A DNA stretch of 7,320 bases, from the NCBI GenBank assembly GCA_020343575.1, contig CP070801.1, forward strand, positions 464,035-471,354. Direction: 5' to 3'. This document shows, in pieces, positions 1 to 6,319 of this stretch. Position 1 is the stretch's first letter; each line of letters opens with the position of its first letter. Source of the DNA: Candidatus Aenigmatarchaeota archaeon. Lineage in GTDB: Archaea > Aenigmatarchaeota > Aenigmatarchaeia > QMZP01. A program made the translations under genes and the position numbers. The notes beneath the pieces were generated by a model that had not been told where the DNA came from, did not search any database, and saw nothing but the letters and a program-made list of their open reading frames with translations.

Positions 1-216
1 GAAAGTGTATTCGGATATGACTGGTTTATCAAGATCCGTGCTTTTAATGGTGATACAAAAACCCCATGTACATGGACAAATTATCCTGACTGTAATTCAT
101 GGGAGTTCTGCACAAAGAACCAGAAGAACATCTCTAGAATACTTCCTGTTAATATCTATAGGAAGATTCCAGAGAAGAATGGTATAGGAATAATGGAGGT
201 CGGGATTTACATATGA
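1..216 (+). CDS. C-terminal end of a pilin-like surface protein (partial, 5' end outside window)
   Basis: Frame 1 is open from the first base to a TGA at 214-216 and gives the last 71 residues of a protein that starts upstream of the window. The tail begins ESVFGYDWFIKIRAFNG and includes NISRILPVNIY and a closing MEVGIYI. Alternating hydrophobic residues suggest a beta-rich globular end, with three Cys (PCTW, DCN, FCT) and one N-glycosylation sequon (NIS). A 'R-x-LPV-x-IY ... G-x-xEVxIY' ending resembles, from memory, the tails of small pilin-like proteins in DPANN archaea, which fits the pilin-like neighbours. The TGA overlaps the ATG of the next gene (ATGA at 213-216), so the two are probably co-transcribed and translationally coupled. 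The N-terminus cannot be seen, so a class III signal cannot be confirmed. An open frame at 5-187 is a shadow of this one. Confidence 0.75.
   Translation, partial: ESVFGYDWFIKIRAFNGDTKTPCTWTNYPDCNSWEFCTKNQKNISRILPVNIYRKIPEKNGIGIMEVGIYI
195..200 (+). promoter_or_regulatory. Ribosome binding site for the 213-746 gene
   Basis: GGAGGT matches the archaeal anti-Shine-Dalgarno sequence and ends 12 nt before the ATG at 213. The spacing is a little long. It lies inside the coding end of the upstream gene, as expected for a gene inside an operon, and supports the chosen start. Confidence 0.6.
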
Positions 217-746
217 AAGTGAAAAGGAAGGCCCAAACATCCATGATACTGCTGATATTGGTAATAATAATCTTTGCGGCCCTTGCTATTTTCCTATTCT
301 CACTTGCAGAGACTGTTTCACCTAGGGACTACATGAACATGTACACCCATAACCTTCTCCTTTCCATACTTAGAGCTGACACAGGATCCCATGACCCAGA
401 ATGCAAATACGTATCTGATCTGATATCCTGTTCATTCTTCCTACCATCCACATACCAGTGCTCAGGGTTGGATGCAACTTGCCAGGAGCTTGCACAATCC
501 AAAATCGACTATTACATATCCAAGTATGCAGACATGCAGCAAAGTTTCAGATATCTCCTTACAGTAACCCCGAAGAGTTTCATAGCAAGGACACCCGAAG
601 GGGAGGCCCTCAAGATTGAGTTTGGTGATTCTAGCCTAATGGATGAAAAGGTGCAGAAATGGTCTGCAAACGAGCTCATACAGAGGGTTTCTGGGATGAC
701 AGAGTATTACTTAGCAGTTAACCTACTCATATCTGTTAAGGAATAG
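213..746 (+). CDS. Small membrane-anchored pilin-like protein, 177 aa
   Basis: The N-terminus MKVKRKAQTSMILLILVIIIFAALAIFLF (residues 1-29) is a basic leader followed directly by a single hydrophobic helix of about 20 residues. This is the layout of class III (type IV pilin-like) signal peptides, with possible cleavage after Ala7 giving a mature start QTSM. The usual Glu at +5 is absent (Ile there), so it may be a minor pilin, a divergent subunit or a plain membrane anchor. The rest is soluble and partly helical. Four Cys (64, 73, 83, 90) cluster right after the first helical stretch and could form two disulfides. The C-terminal part (about 95-177) is mixed helix/strand, ending in the beta-like YYLAVNLLISVKE. 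The start overlaps the upstream stop by ATGA and has a GGAGGT upstream. Function is inferred from layout and neighbours only. Confidence 0.8.
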   Translation: MKVKRKAQTSMILLILVIIIFAALAIFLFSLAETVSPRDYMNMYTHNLLLSILRADTGSHDPECKYVSDLISCSFFLPSTYQCSGLDATCQELAQSKIDYYISKYADMQQSFRYLLTVTPKSFIARTPEGEALKIEFGDSSLMDEKVQKWSANELIQRVSGMTEYYLAVNLLISVKE

Positions 747-758
747 TTTATATAAATT
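747..758 (+). promoter_or_regulatory. Archaeal TATA-box promoter for the 780-2624 gene, probably leaderless
   Basis: TTTATATAAATT fits the archaeal TATA-box consensus and follows a purine-rich stretch (AAGGAATAG, 738-746) that could act as BRE. The centre, near 751-752, lies about 28 nt upstream of the ATG at 780. Archaeal transcription usually starts about 25-28 nt past the TATA centre, so the transcript should begin at or within a base or two of the ATG. No Shine-Dalgarno motif lies between the box and the ATG, which also supports a leaderless mRNA. Confidence 0.75.
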
Positions 759-779
759 AGTAATTGTAAATTATATTAT

Positions 780-2624
780 ATGGGAAGGAAGGGACAGGTC
801 GAGTTTATTGTTATCCTTGGGCTCCTAGTTGTTATTGCTGTGGTTGTTTTCTATGCTTACCAGTCCGGTATACTCGGCCCTGTTGTTTCCCCTGACGTTT
901 CCCTTGCAGAGGAATCTGTAAGAAACCTGATAAGGACAGGTGCTTACCAGACCCTCAATAACATGAGCCTTTACGGAGGATACCTGAATGCTGACTCCTT
1001 CCAGCTTGGTTCCCTCACCTTTAATGGGAGGGAGGTTCCCTACTGGCAAAAAAACGGACAGATACAATACCCTGACCTACATTCGAATTTCAAGGAGGGT
1101 GTTAAGAACTATCTGCTCCAGTACAAGGATGGTTTTGCGAATGCATACACAGAGCAGGAAGGAAAGGAGCTCATCATAGGAGAACCCTCTATTTCAGCGA
1201 ATTTTTTGAACGATAAGATAGATCTTCTTGTAAACATGCCAACCACCCTTGACGGCAATACGGTTCCACAGCCATACTCAGTATCCATTCCCACAAGATT
1301 CGAGGAAACAAACGATTTCTCAACAGGTTTCCTTACCTTTTCGGGTACAAACAGGCCCCTTGAATACTTCACTTTGGGCTCAATGCTCTTTTCACCCATA
1401 GAGGATGGAGAACACGATGTTCCTTTTTACATTCATTTAACCCAATGTGGAGATATGGTTTACAAGGACTGGTTTGATGTGAAGAACGGGATTGAGTATG
1501 CAATAAAGACAACCCTTGCCCACACATACATGCCAGGCAAGTACCCAACGAACGTTTTACACACAACAAGTCATCCAAAGTATTCAATACCACCGATAAA
1601 CGGTAACGAGTATGAGAATATAGACATAACCTTCCACCTCCCTGATGATTTTGAGCTGAATCCAAAAAATTTACAGTTTACACCAAGCCCGATATTTGTC
1701 CAGGCAGAACCAATACCTATGACAACTATCTGCGACTCCGATCCAATGTTTGTCCAGTATTACATCATATACCCAACCATAGTCAGGGTTAAGGACCCGT
1801 TGACTGGAAATTCCTTCCAGTTTGCAACAGAGGTTTTCATATTCAACAACACTCCTGGTGACTGGGGTGTTCCCTCAGACTATCTGCCCAGTCCCGGTAT
1901 ATGTGAAAACCCAGGTTGTTCGATAGACATTACAGTCCGTGATAGTGATGGGAACTCCATACCTTCGGTGTCAGTTACGTTCATGAACTGTTTGCTGGGA
2001 AGAACCGATTCCTCAGGAAGGTTTTTGGGATCAGCTCCATGTGGCATAGGACCTCTAGAAGTCTATAAGCAGGGATTCGGAAGCTACAAGGAGATGAAGA
2101 GTTCTGATGATATTGAAGGTCTCTCTATAACCCTATCCAAGACACCAGCAGTAAACCTGCATTTCTATGAGGTAGAAGTCCAGAACATAACACTTACAAA
2201 AAGATATAAAATTAGTTCGGGTGCGATAAGTTACATAAACACCAGGCATCCTGATGAGTTCGTTAACCTGAACTTCTATTCCTACGTAAGAAACCAGTTC
2301 TATCAGAGGTTTTTCAACAATAAAATTGGCAGGATAACTGCTATACCTGCAGATGTTTATTACGTAAGTGGGACCTTAATAAGTGACGCTGAAGCCGTAG
2401 GAGGGGTTATGGTTGAATACATATTAGAGGAAGAACTGGATGGTAAAGACCTGTATGTATACTTACCTTACATAGTAGAATTTGGTCAAATTGAAGAAGA
2501 GGTAGAATTTATGACAGGCGTTCAAGACATGACAAGGTTATTGGAGGCATGTGGATTAGGACCGATAAGAGATACTCCTGTTCAAAACTTTGGAGGATGT
2601 TCGGTAGGATACAATGAACTTTAA
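780..2624 (+). CDS. Large class III-signal surface protein with carboxypeptidase-regulatory-like domain, 614 aa
   Basis: The N-terminus MGRKGQVEFIVILGLLVVIAVVVF is a class III-type leader with probable cleavage after Gly5, leaving QVEF followed by a hydrophobic helix (about 9-26). This marks export through the archaeal type IV pilin route. Residues 30-375 form a long, mostly beta region with phrases such as VPYWQKNGQIQYPDL and LLVNMPTTLDGNTVPQPYSVSIPT, which I recall from pilin-like DPANN proteins. Residues 380-457 look like a carboxypeptidase-regulatory / Cna-B-type beta sandwich (ITVRDSDGNSIPSVSVTF ... GRTDSSGRF ... VYKQGFGSYKE). The last 150 residues are mixed, with an acidic EEEVEF patch and two late Cys. 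An in-frame TAA at 753-755 makes 780 the first possible ATG. At 614 aa it is far longer than an ordinary pilin, so it may be a tip or adhesin subunit. The end overlaps the next gene by 11 bp. Confidence 0.85.
   Translation: MGRKGQVEFIVILGLLVVIAVVVFYAYQSGILGPVVSPDVSLAEESVRNLIRTGAYQTLNNMSLYGGYLNADSFQLGSLTFNGREVPYWQKNGQIQYPDLHSNFKEGVKNYLLQYKDGFANAYTEQEGKELIIGEPSISANFLNDKIDLLVNMPTTLDGNTVPQPYSVSIPTRFEETNDFSTGFLTFSGTNRPLEYFTLGSMLFSPIEDGEHDVPFYIHLTQCGDMVYKDWFDVKNGIEYAIKTTLAHTYMPGKYPTNVLHTTSHPKYSIPPINGNEYENIDITFHLPDDFELNPKNLQFTPSPIFVQAEPIPMTTICDSDPMFVQYYIIYPTIVRVKDPLTGNSFQFATEVFIFNNTPGDWGVPSDYLPSPGICENPGCSIDITVRDSDGNSIPSVSVTFMNCLLGRTDSSGRFLGSAPCGIGPLEVYKQGFGSYKEMKSSDDIEGLSITLSKTPAVNLHFYEVEVQNITLTKRYKISSGAISYINTRHPDEFVNLNFYSYVRNQFYQRFFNNKIGRITAIPADVYYVSGTLISDAEAVGGVMVEYILEEELDGKDLYVYLPYIVEFGQIEEEVEFMTGVQDMTRLLEACGLGPIRDTPVQNFGGCSVGYNEL
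2592..2596 (+). promoter_or_regulatory. Possible ribosome binding site for the 2614-6285 gene
   Basis: GGAGG lies inside the end of the upstream gene, 17 nt before the ATG at 2614. This is longer than the usual spacing, so it may be a weak site and translation of the giant gene may depend mainly on coupling through the 11-bp overlap. Confidence 0.35.
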
Positions 2625-5600
2625 AATCGTGGCTTTGGAGGTATTTGCAATTCTGGTATCTACATTACTATTCAATCTACCCCTTGTTTTAGCAACAGAC
2701 ATAAATATATACTTCGGTGGGGTGAAGAGGGAAACAACAACATATGAGACAGAAAACATAATCTACAGGGATATAGATTTCATACATGAACCAAATGACA
2801 TACTCTGGAAAAATGTCAAGGTAGCGTTAAGGGTGAACTCCGCAAGCCTGGAAAAGGAGATAAAGAAAATCTATCTCTATAAGTGCAAGAAACTATCTCC
2901 CATGAACTGTATACAATCTGAACCGCAGGTTTTTGAGAACTTTGTTGATGTTGAACTCCTGTGGAGCGATATTTCTGAGAGGGAGGGAGTATATGCGTAT
3001 CCACAGGTTGCAAATCTCTTGATTATGGTCAAGTTGGAGGATCTCAGTGGGAGCTTGGGTTGGATTGGTCTTTGGTATCATATAAGAAGAACAGGTTATA
3101 ACGCATTTACGGAGTACAGCCACGACTTGGGCGAGATCGACGTACATGCAAACTCCCTTGACATGGTTAATCCGATAAAGATGTATATAGAAAACTACGG
3201 AATGATACCCTTCAACTGGTTGACAAAGGCAGTATTCAGAAATGCAAACTCATTGTATGCGTTAGGAGCTGATTCAAATGAAATTGAATCATCACCACCG
3301 AGCTTCTTGACAGCATCCCCACCAACAAACGAGATAAACACAATAAACAAGGATTTCTATTTCATTTTCCCCAACACAAGTTCAGGTGTGGTTAATCCAT
3401 TAACCCTTAACCTCAACCCAACCTTTACCTGTGGTGATGGGAATTGTGAGTCAGACCTTGGTGAGACCCCAGGAAGCTGCTGCATAGACTGCGCGTGTCC
3501 TTCGGGACAGTACTGTGATGTTGACCCTACTGACCCAACAGTTGGCGAGTGCAAGAGTTTGAGTCAGATATCCCTTCAGGTCGTATCAACATCTTCCCCA
3601 CAAATCACTGACTGTTCTGCTACATTTGATGTAAACATGACGCTAAAGATAAACAATCCGCCAAGCTCATTATCTTCAGACATCTCCTCTGTTTTCAGCT
3701 TGAACGAAACCGTTTACCCAACGACATGTTATGGAGGACCCCCAGAGTATTATTGCCTGGTTACATTGAACTCTCAAATTGAGTGCGGACAGGGAAGCTA
3801 CAACATAGAACCAAATGAGGTGACCACAACCATAACCTACAAAGACGGACCAAATGATATAACCACGACTTTGGATACAAGCTTCTCCCCAATAACAGTC
3901 AACTACAACTGCTTATGCGAGGATGGGTTCTACTGTGATATTGGCGAACAAATATGCAAGTCAGAAGACGCAATAACATTGGGAATAACTTCCTTAACAG
4001 ATTATTTGGATAATTACACTGAAGGAGACACCATAGATCTAAAAGCCAAGATATTCAATCCACCAACAGGACTAACTCTTATCTCAAGTTCTGCAGTCCT
4101 TAACCTTACAGGAGGCACTGTTGCGCCTGGTTCACCAACCTGCACGGAACCAAGTCCTGATTATGAATATAACTGTTCCATACCTTTCCAGATATCTGGA
4201 TACAGCCCGCAAAACGCATACACCTTTGATCCCAACACCCTCAAATTTACCATAACCTACAAAGACGGTACAATTGACAAGACAAAGGTCTTGGAAACGA
4301 ACTTCGGACCAGTTAGTATACCATCCCAGTTCTGTGGTGACGGTAGCTGTAACATGGGAGAGACCCAAAGCTCTTGCTGTATTGATTGTGATTGCCCACA
4401 ACCGGATGACTACTGTGATCCTGTGAAGGGGTGTGAACAAATAGCAGGGGTAACGGTCAGTATAGAGGCTGTCAACCCAACAGAACTAAGGGATTGCGAG
4501 GTTCCACACCTTGTCAACATAACCTTGAGAGTAAACAATGCACCAAGTACACTGACACTTGATCATTATTATCATGTAAAGGGTAACCTACCAACTGGGT
4601 GGAGTTTGCAGTGTGATGATTCTGATTATGGAGGAATATATTATTGTCGCCTGACCATACCTGCAATAGATGGATGTGCTTTGCCTTACTATACGATTGG
4701 CAACAACAAACTGAATGTCTCAATAAGCTTTGATGATGGGGGACCAGATTCCACTTTCTATTCGAGGATAACAAAGCAGATGACTGTCCCATTCTCTGAC
4801 ATAAGGATTATCCCAGTCTATCACTGTGGTGATGGAGAGTGTGAATCCAGTTTCGGAGAAGGTTCAAACAACTGCTGCATAGACTGCGCGTGTCCTTCGG
4901 AACAGTACTGTGATGTTACCCCTTCCAACGAAAACGGAACCTGCAAGTCAAAAAACGCAATAAAATTGGTCATAGATTCTCCAAAAAGTACGGTGAGATT
5001 CTCAACATGTGAACTACCTAACAAGGTTTACATAAATGCCTATATACAGAACCCTCCATCAGACATGCAGGCGGAACAGTTTTACGGAACTCTTAACGGG
5101 AGCCCAGCAACGATGCATTGTGATACGGTTAAAACATATGGCGTAACAAACCACAGCTTCAACTGCACAATGACAATTCCATCGGTTTACAAATGCGAAC
5201 AAGAACATACCTACAGATACAAAGACAACTCATTCTCTGTTTACATAAGCTACAAGAACGGGGATGACACAGAAACCAAGGCCCTAACAGAGGAACTCCC
5301 GAACATCGAAACAACCCAGAGCATAAGATCTATGTACAATATCATGGAAGATGCAAGACAAGAGATGGAGAGACTCTTAAATGAGAGCACTGAGCTATTA
5401 AACAAGACAATGGAAGAATACAGGAAGTGTATGAAAAGGTTGAATTTTATAATAAAATGGGTTGTTCCTATACTATTCGTAGCCTCTCTTGTATATGGAG
5501 GAGGTAGGCTGGGTGGTGCTTTTGGTGAAGGCAAATGGAATGTTCAAGAGTTTGGAATGTTCATGAGTTCAGCGGTTGATGTCATTTCTACAATAATAAG

Positions 5601-6285
5601 ACTGTATGCAGCTTATTGTAAATTACTGACGTTGGAAAACCAGTTACTACTAGTGATGAAGAAGATGGAGATGGATATGTTGAGGATAGATGTATGCATG
5701 GAAATGGTTCAGCATGAGTTGGATATAGGCAATTGCAGGGGTAGGGAAGAATCCTGCTTCAATACTCTCGTGAACTGTATGAACTTCGCCAACATAAACA
5801 ACTGGATGGCTGGACTTCAAAGCATAATGTCACAGGTAGACCAGACAATACAGGCTATGAGAACCGACTTCATGCAGTCATACAATCAAATGTATCAACA
5901 CTTTTATGGTTACCCACCGACCTACTATGGCCAGGGACAGGGATACGTTTCCTGGACTGCTTGGATTAAATGTGGAACCGGCACGAATCTGTATGGAACC
6001 AGTAAATGTGGATCCAAATGTGGAACAGTACAAGCAGATTATAAAATAGAAAGAGGGTGTTCAGATGTACGTGTTTTATTAGGAGGTGCGGATGTTGGAA
6101 AAACAGCAAAGAATATTGATTCTCTCATACTTTCTCACTGTCCTAACCTAACTCCCAATCAAACAGATTGTCCAGTAACTTATCAATTCACATGTATGCA
6201 AGGCAGCACTCCTAAAGGAAGTCAAACCCTAACTGTAACATTGGTAAAAGGTAGTGATATTAATTGTGAAGCAACAACCCAATAA
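2614..6285 (+). CDS. Giant modular surface protein with four Cys-rich/Ig-like repeat units and a membrane-anchored helical C-terminus, 1223 aa
   Basis: I do not recognise a named family. An in-frame TAG at 2605-2607 makes this ATG the first available, and a Sec-type signal peptide follows at once (hydrophobic 5-27, likely cut after LVLA). Order of parts: beta-rich N-terminal region (about 29-272); four tandem units of Cys-rich module plus Ig-like domain (273-432, 433-573, 574-737, 738-897); coiled coil (about 903-944, MEDARQEMERLLNESTELL); transmembrane helix (about 948-964); a second, weaker hydrophobic helix (about 980-1002); Met-rich helices to about 1085; a Tyr/Gln/Gly-rich linker (1090-1111); and a final domain with eight Cys (1120-1218). 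Many NxS/T sequons suggest glycosylation. The repeats must be extracellular. If both hydrophobic helices cross the membrane, the Cys-rich tail is outside too. Its coupling to a pilin-like gene suggests a surface or adhesion role, which is inference. Confidence 0.85.
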   Translation: MNFKIVALEVFAILVSTLLFNLPLVLATDINIYFGGVKRETTTYETENIIYRDIDFIHEPNDILWKNVKVALRVNSASLEKEIKKIYLYKCKKLSPMNCIQSEPQVFENFVDVELLWSDISEREGVYAYPQVANLLIMVKLEDLSGSLGWIGLWYHIRRTGYNAFTEYSHDLGEIDVHANSLDMVNPIKMYIENYGMIPFNWLTKAVFRNANSLYALGADSNEIESSPPSFLTASPPTNEINTINKDFYFIFPNTSSGVVNPLTLNLNPTFTCGDGNCESDLGETPGSCCIDCACPSGQYCDVDPTDPTVGECKSLSQISLQVVSTSSPQITDCSATFDVNMTLKINNPPSSLSSDISSVFSLNETVYPTTCYGGPPEYYCLVTLNSQIECGQGSYNIEPNEVTTTITYKDGPNDITTTLDTSFSPITVNYNCLCEDGFYCDIGEQICKSEDAITLGITSLTDYLDNYTEGDTIDLKAKIFNPPTGLTLISSSAVLNLTGGTVAPGSPTCTEPSPDYEYNCSIPFQISGYSPQNAYTFDPNTLKFTITYKDGTIDKTKVLETNFGPVSIPSQFCGDGSCNMGETQSSCCIDCDCPQPDDYCDPVKGCEQIAGVTVSIEAVNPTELRDCEVPHLVNITLRVNNAPSTLTLDHYYHVKGNLPTGWSLQCDDSDYGGIYYCRLTIPAIDGCALPYYTIGNNKLNVSISFDDGGPDSTFYSRITKQMTVPFSDIRIIPVYHCGDGECESSFGEGSNNCCIDCACPSEQYCDVTPSNENGTCKSKNAIKLVIDSPKSTVRFSTCELPNKVYINAYIQNPPSDMQAEQFYGTLNGSPATMHCDTVKTYGVTNHSFNCTMTIPSVYKCEQEHTYRYKDNSFSVYISYKNGDDTETKALTEELPNIETTQSIRSMYNIMEDARQEMERLLNESTELLNKTMEEYRKCMKRLNFIIKWVVPILFVASLVYGGGRLGGAFGEGKWNVQEFGMFMSSAVDVISTIIRLYAAYCKLLTLENQLLLVMKKMEMDMLRIDVCMEMVQHELDIGNCRGREESCFNTLVNCMNFANINNWMAGLQSIMSQVDQTIQAMRTDFMQSYNQMYQHFYGYPPTYYGQGQGYVSWTAWIKCGTGTNLYGTSKCGSKCGTVQADYKIERGCSDVRVLLGGADVGKTAKNIDSLILSHCPNLTPNQTDCPVTYQFTCMQGSTPKGSQTLTVTLVKGSDINCEATTQ
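3477..3522 (+). repeat. 46-nt direct repeat, copy 1 (in Cys module 1)
   Basis: This stretch encodes the CCIDCACPSGQYCDV core and matches 4872-4917 at 45 of 46 positions. The only difference is G at 3506 versus A at 4901, changing Gly to Glu. Identity falls off sharply on both sides. Confidence 0.85.
3829..3848 (+). repeat. 20-nt direct repeat, copy 1 (TITYKDG strand, unit 1)
   Basis: Identical over 20 nt to 4249-4268, encoding the TITYKDG beta strand of the Ig-like domain. The two copies are 420 bp apart and in frame. Confidence 0.7.
3910..4332 (+). repeat. Protein repeat unit 2 (half Cys module + Ig-like domain, degenerate)
   Basis: Residues 433-450 keep only the second half of the Cys module (CLCEDGFYCDIGEQICKS; Cys 433, 435, 441, 448). 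The CGDGxC...CC half is missing. The beta domain (451-573) has the NPP turn at 482-484, Cys 510 and 521, and the TITYKDG strand. The positions matching the outer Cys pair of the other units are Tyr468 and Ser531. Confidence 0.75.
4249..4268 (+). repeat. 20-nt direct repeat, copy 2 (TITYKDG strand, unit 2)
   Basis: Second copy of the 20-nt match. Units 3 and 4 have diverged versions at this place (SISFDDG and YISYKNG). Confidence 0.7.
4333..4824 (+). repeat. Protein repeat unit 3 (8-Cys module + Ig-like domain)
   Basis: Residues 574-609 are the module (CGDGSC, CCIDCDC, YCD, GCEQ; Cys 574, 579, 588, 589, 592, 594, 601, 607), slightly shorter than modules 1 and 4. The beta domain (610-737) carries Cys 628, 667, 678 and 688 at the same relative positions as unit 1, with a VNNAPS turn in place of INNPPS. 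Confidence 0.8.
4825..5304 (+). repeat. Protein repeat unit 4 (8-Cys module + Ig-like domain)
   Basis: Residues 738-779 are the module (CGDGEC, CCIDCAC, YCD, TCKS; Cys 738, 743, 754, 755, 758, 760, 766, 777). The beta domain (780-897) has Cys 799, 836, 851 and 861, the QNPPSD turn and an ISYKNGD strand matching TITYKDG of units 1 and 2. It runs directly into the coiled coil. Confidence 0.8.
4872..4917 (+). repeat. 46-nt direct repeat, copy 2 (in Cys module 4)
   Basis: Second copy of the near-identical stretch, 1395 bp downstream of the first and in the same reading frame. The matching core of module 3 (about 4373-4415) is clearly diverged at nucleotide level although its protein motif is conserved. 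Confidence 0.85.
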
Positions 6286-6289
6286 TTGA

Positions 6290-6297
6290 TTTTTATT
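6290..6297 (+). promoter_or_regulatory. T-rich element: weak TATA box for the 6320 gene and/or terminator of the upstream gene
   Basis: TTTTTATT is centred about 27 nt upstream of the ATG at 6320, the right distance for an archaeal TATA box of a leaderless gene, and no clear Shine-Dalgarno motif precedes that ATG. It also lies just past the TAA at 6283-6285, where a T-run could end the upstream transcript. The sequence alone does not separate these two roles. The match to the TATA consensus is weaker than that at 747-758. Confidence 0.4.
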
Positions 6298-6319
6298 CAG
6301 GCGATTAGAATAGAATATT

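Larger units (their letters stand above)
3430..3909 (+). repeat. Protein repeat unit 1 (8-Cys module + Ig-like domain)
   Basis: Residues 273-315 are an 8-Cys module: CGDGNC, then CCIDCAC, YCD and ECKS (Cys 273, 278, 289, 290, 293, 295, 301, 313). Residues 316-432 are a beta domain with Cys 334, 372, 381 and 391, an NNPP turn at 347-350 and a TITYKDG strand near the end. The Cys pattern predicts pairs 334-391 and 372-381. Confidence 0.8.

Noticed and set aside
5..187. 60-aa open frame on the + strand
   Set aside because: It overlaps the partial gene in frame 1, which is open from the window edge to an operon-style ATGA junction and has sensible composition. The 60-aa frame is a shadow.
988..1179. 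63-aa + strand open frame inside the 780-2624 gene
   Set aside because: Out-of-frame shadow in a region where the main frame gives a coherent secreted-protein sequence.
2605..2624. Frameshift joining the 780-2624 and 2614-6285 genes into one protein
   Set aside because: The second gene has its own ATG and a clear Sec signal peptide at that ATG, so a normal 11-bp gene overlap explains the junction.
3477..4917. CRISPR array or mobile-element repeats
   Set aside because: The repeats are in-frame protein-coding segments at irregular distances, with no spacers, terminal inverted repeats or transposase.
3430..4950. EGF-like or granulin domains
   Set aside because: The CCIDCxC pattern recalls granulin and EGF modules, but spacing and the CGDGxC opening do not match either well enough to name the family.
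5990..6285. Possible foreign origin of the 3' end of the giant gene, since Lys is coded 7 of 8 times by AAA there against about 11 of 24 in the repeats
   Set aside because: The sample is too small, and the frame and protein character continue without a break.
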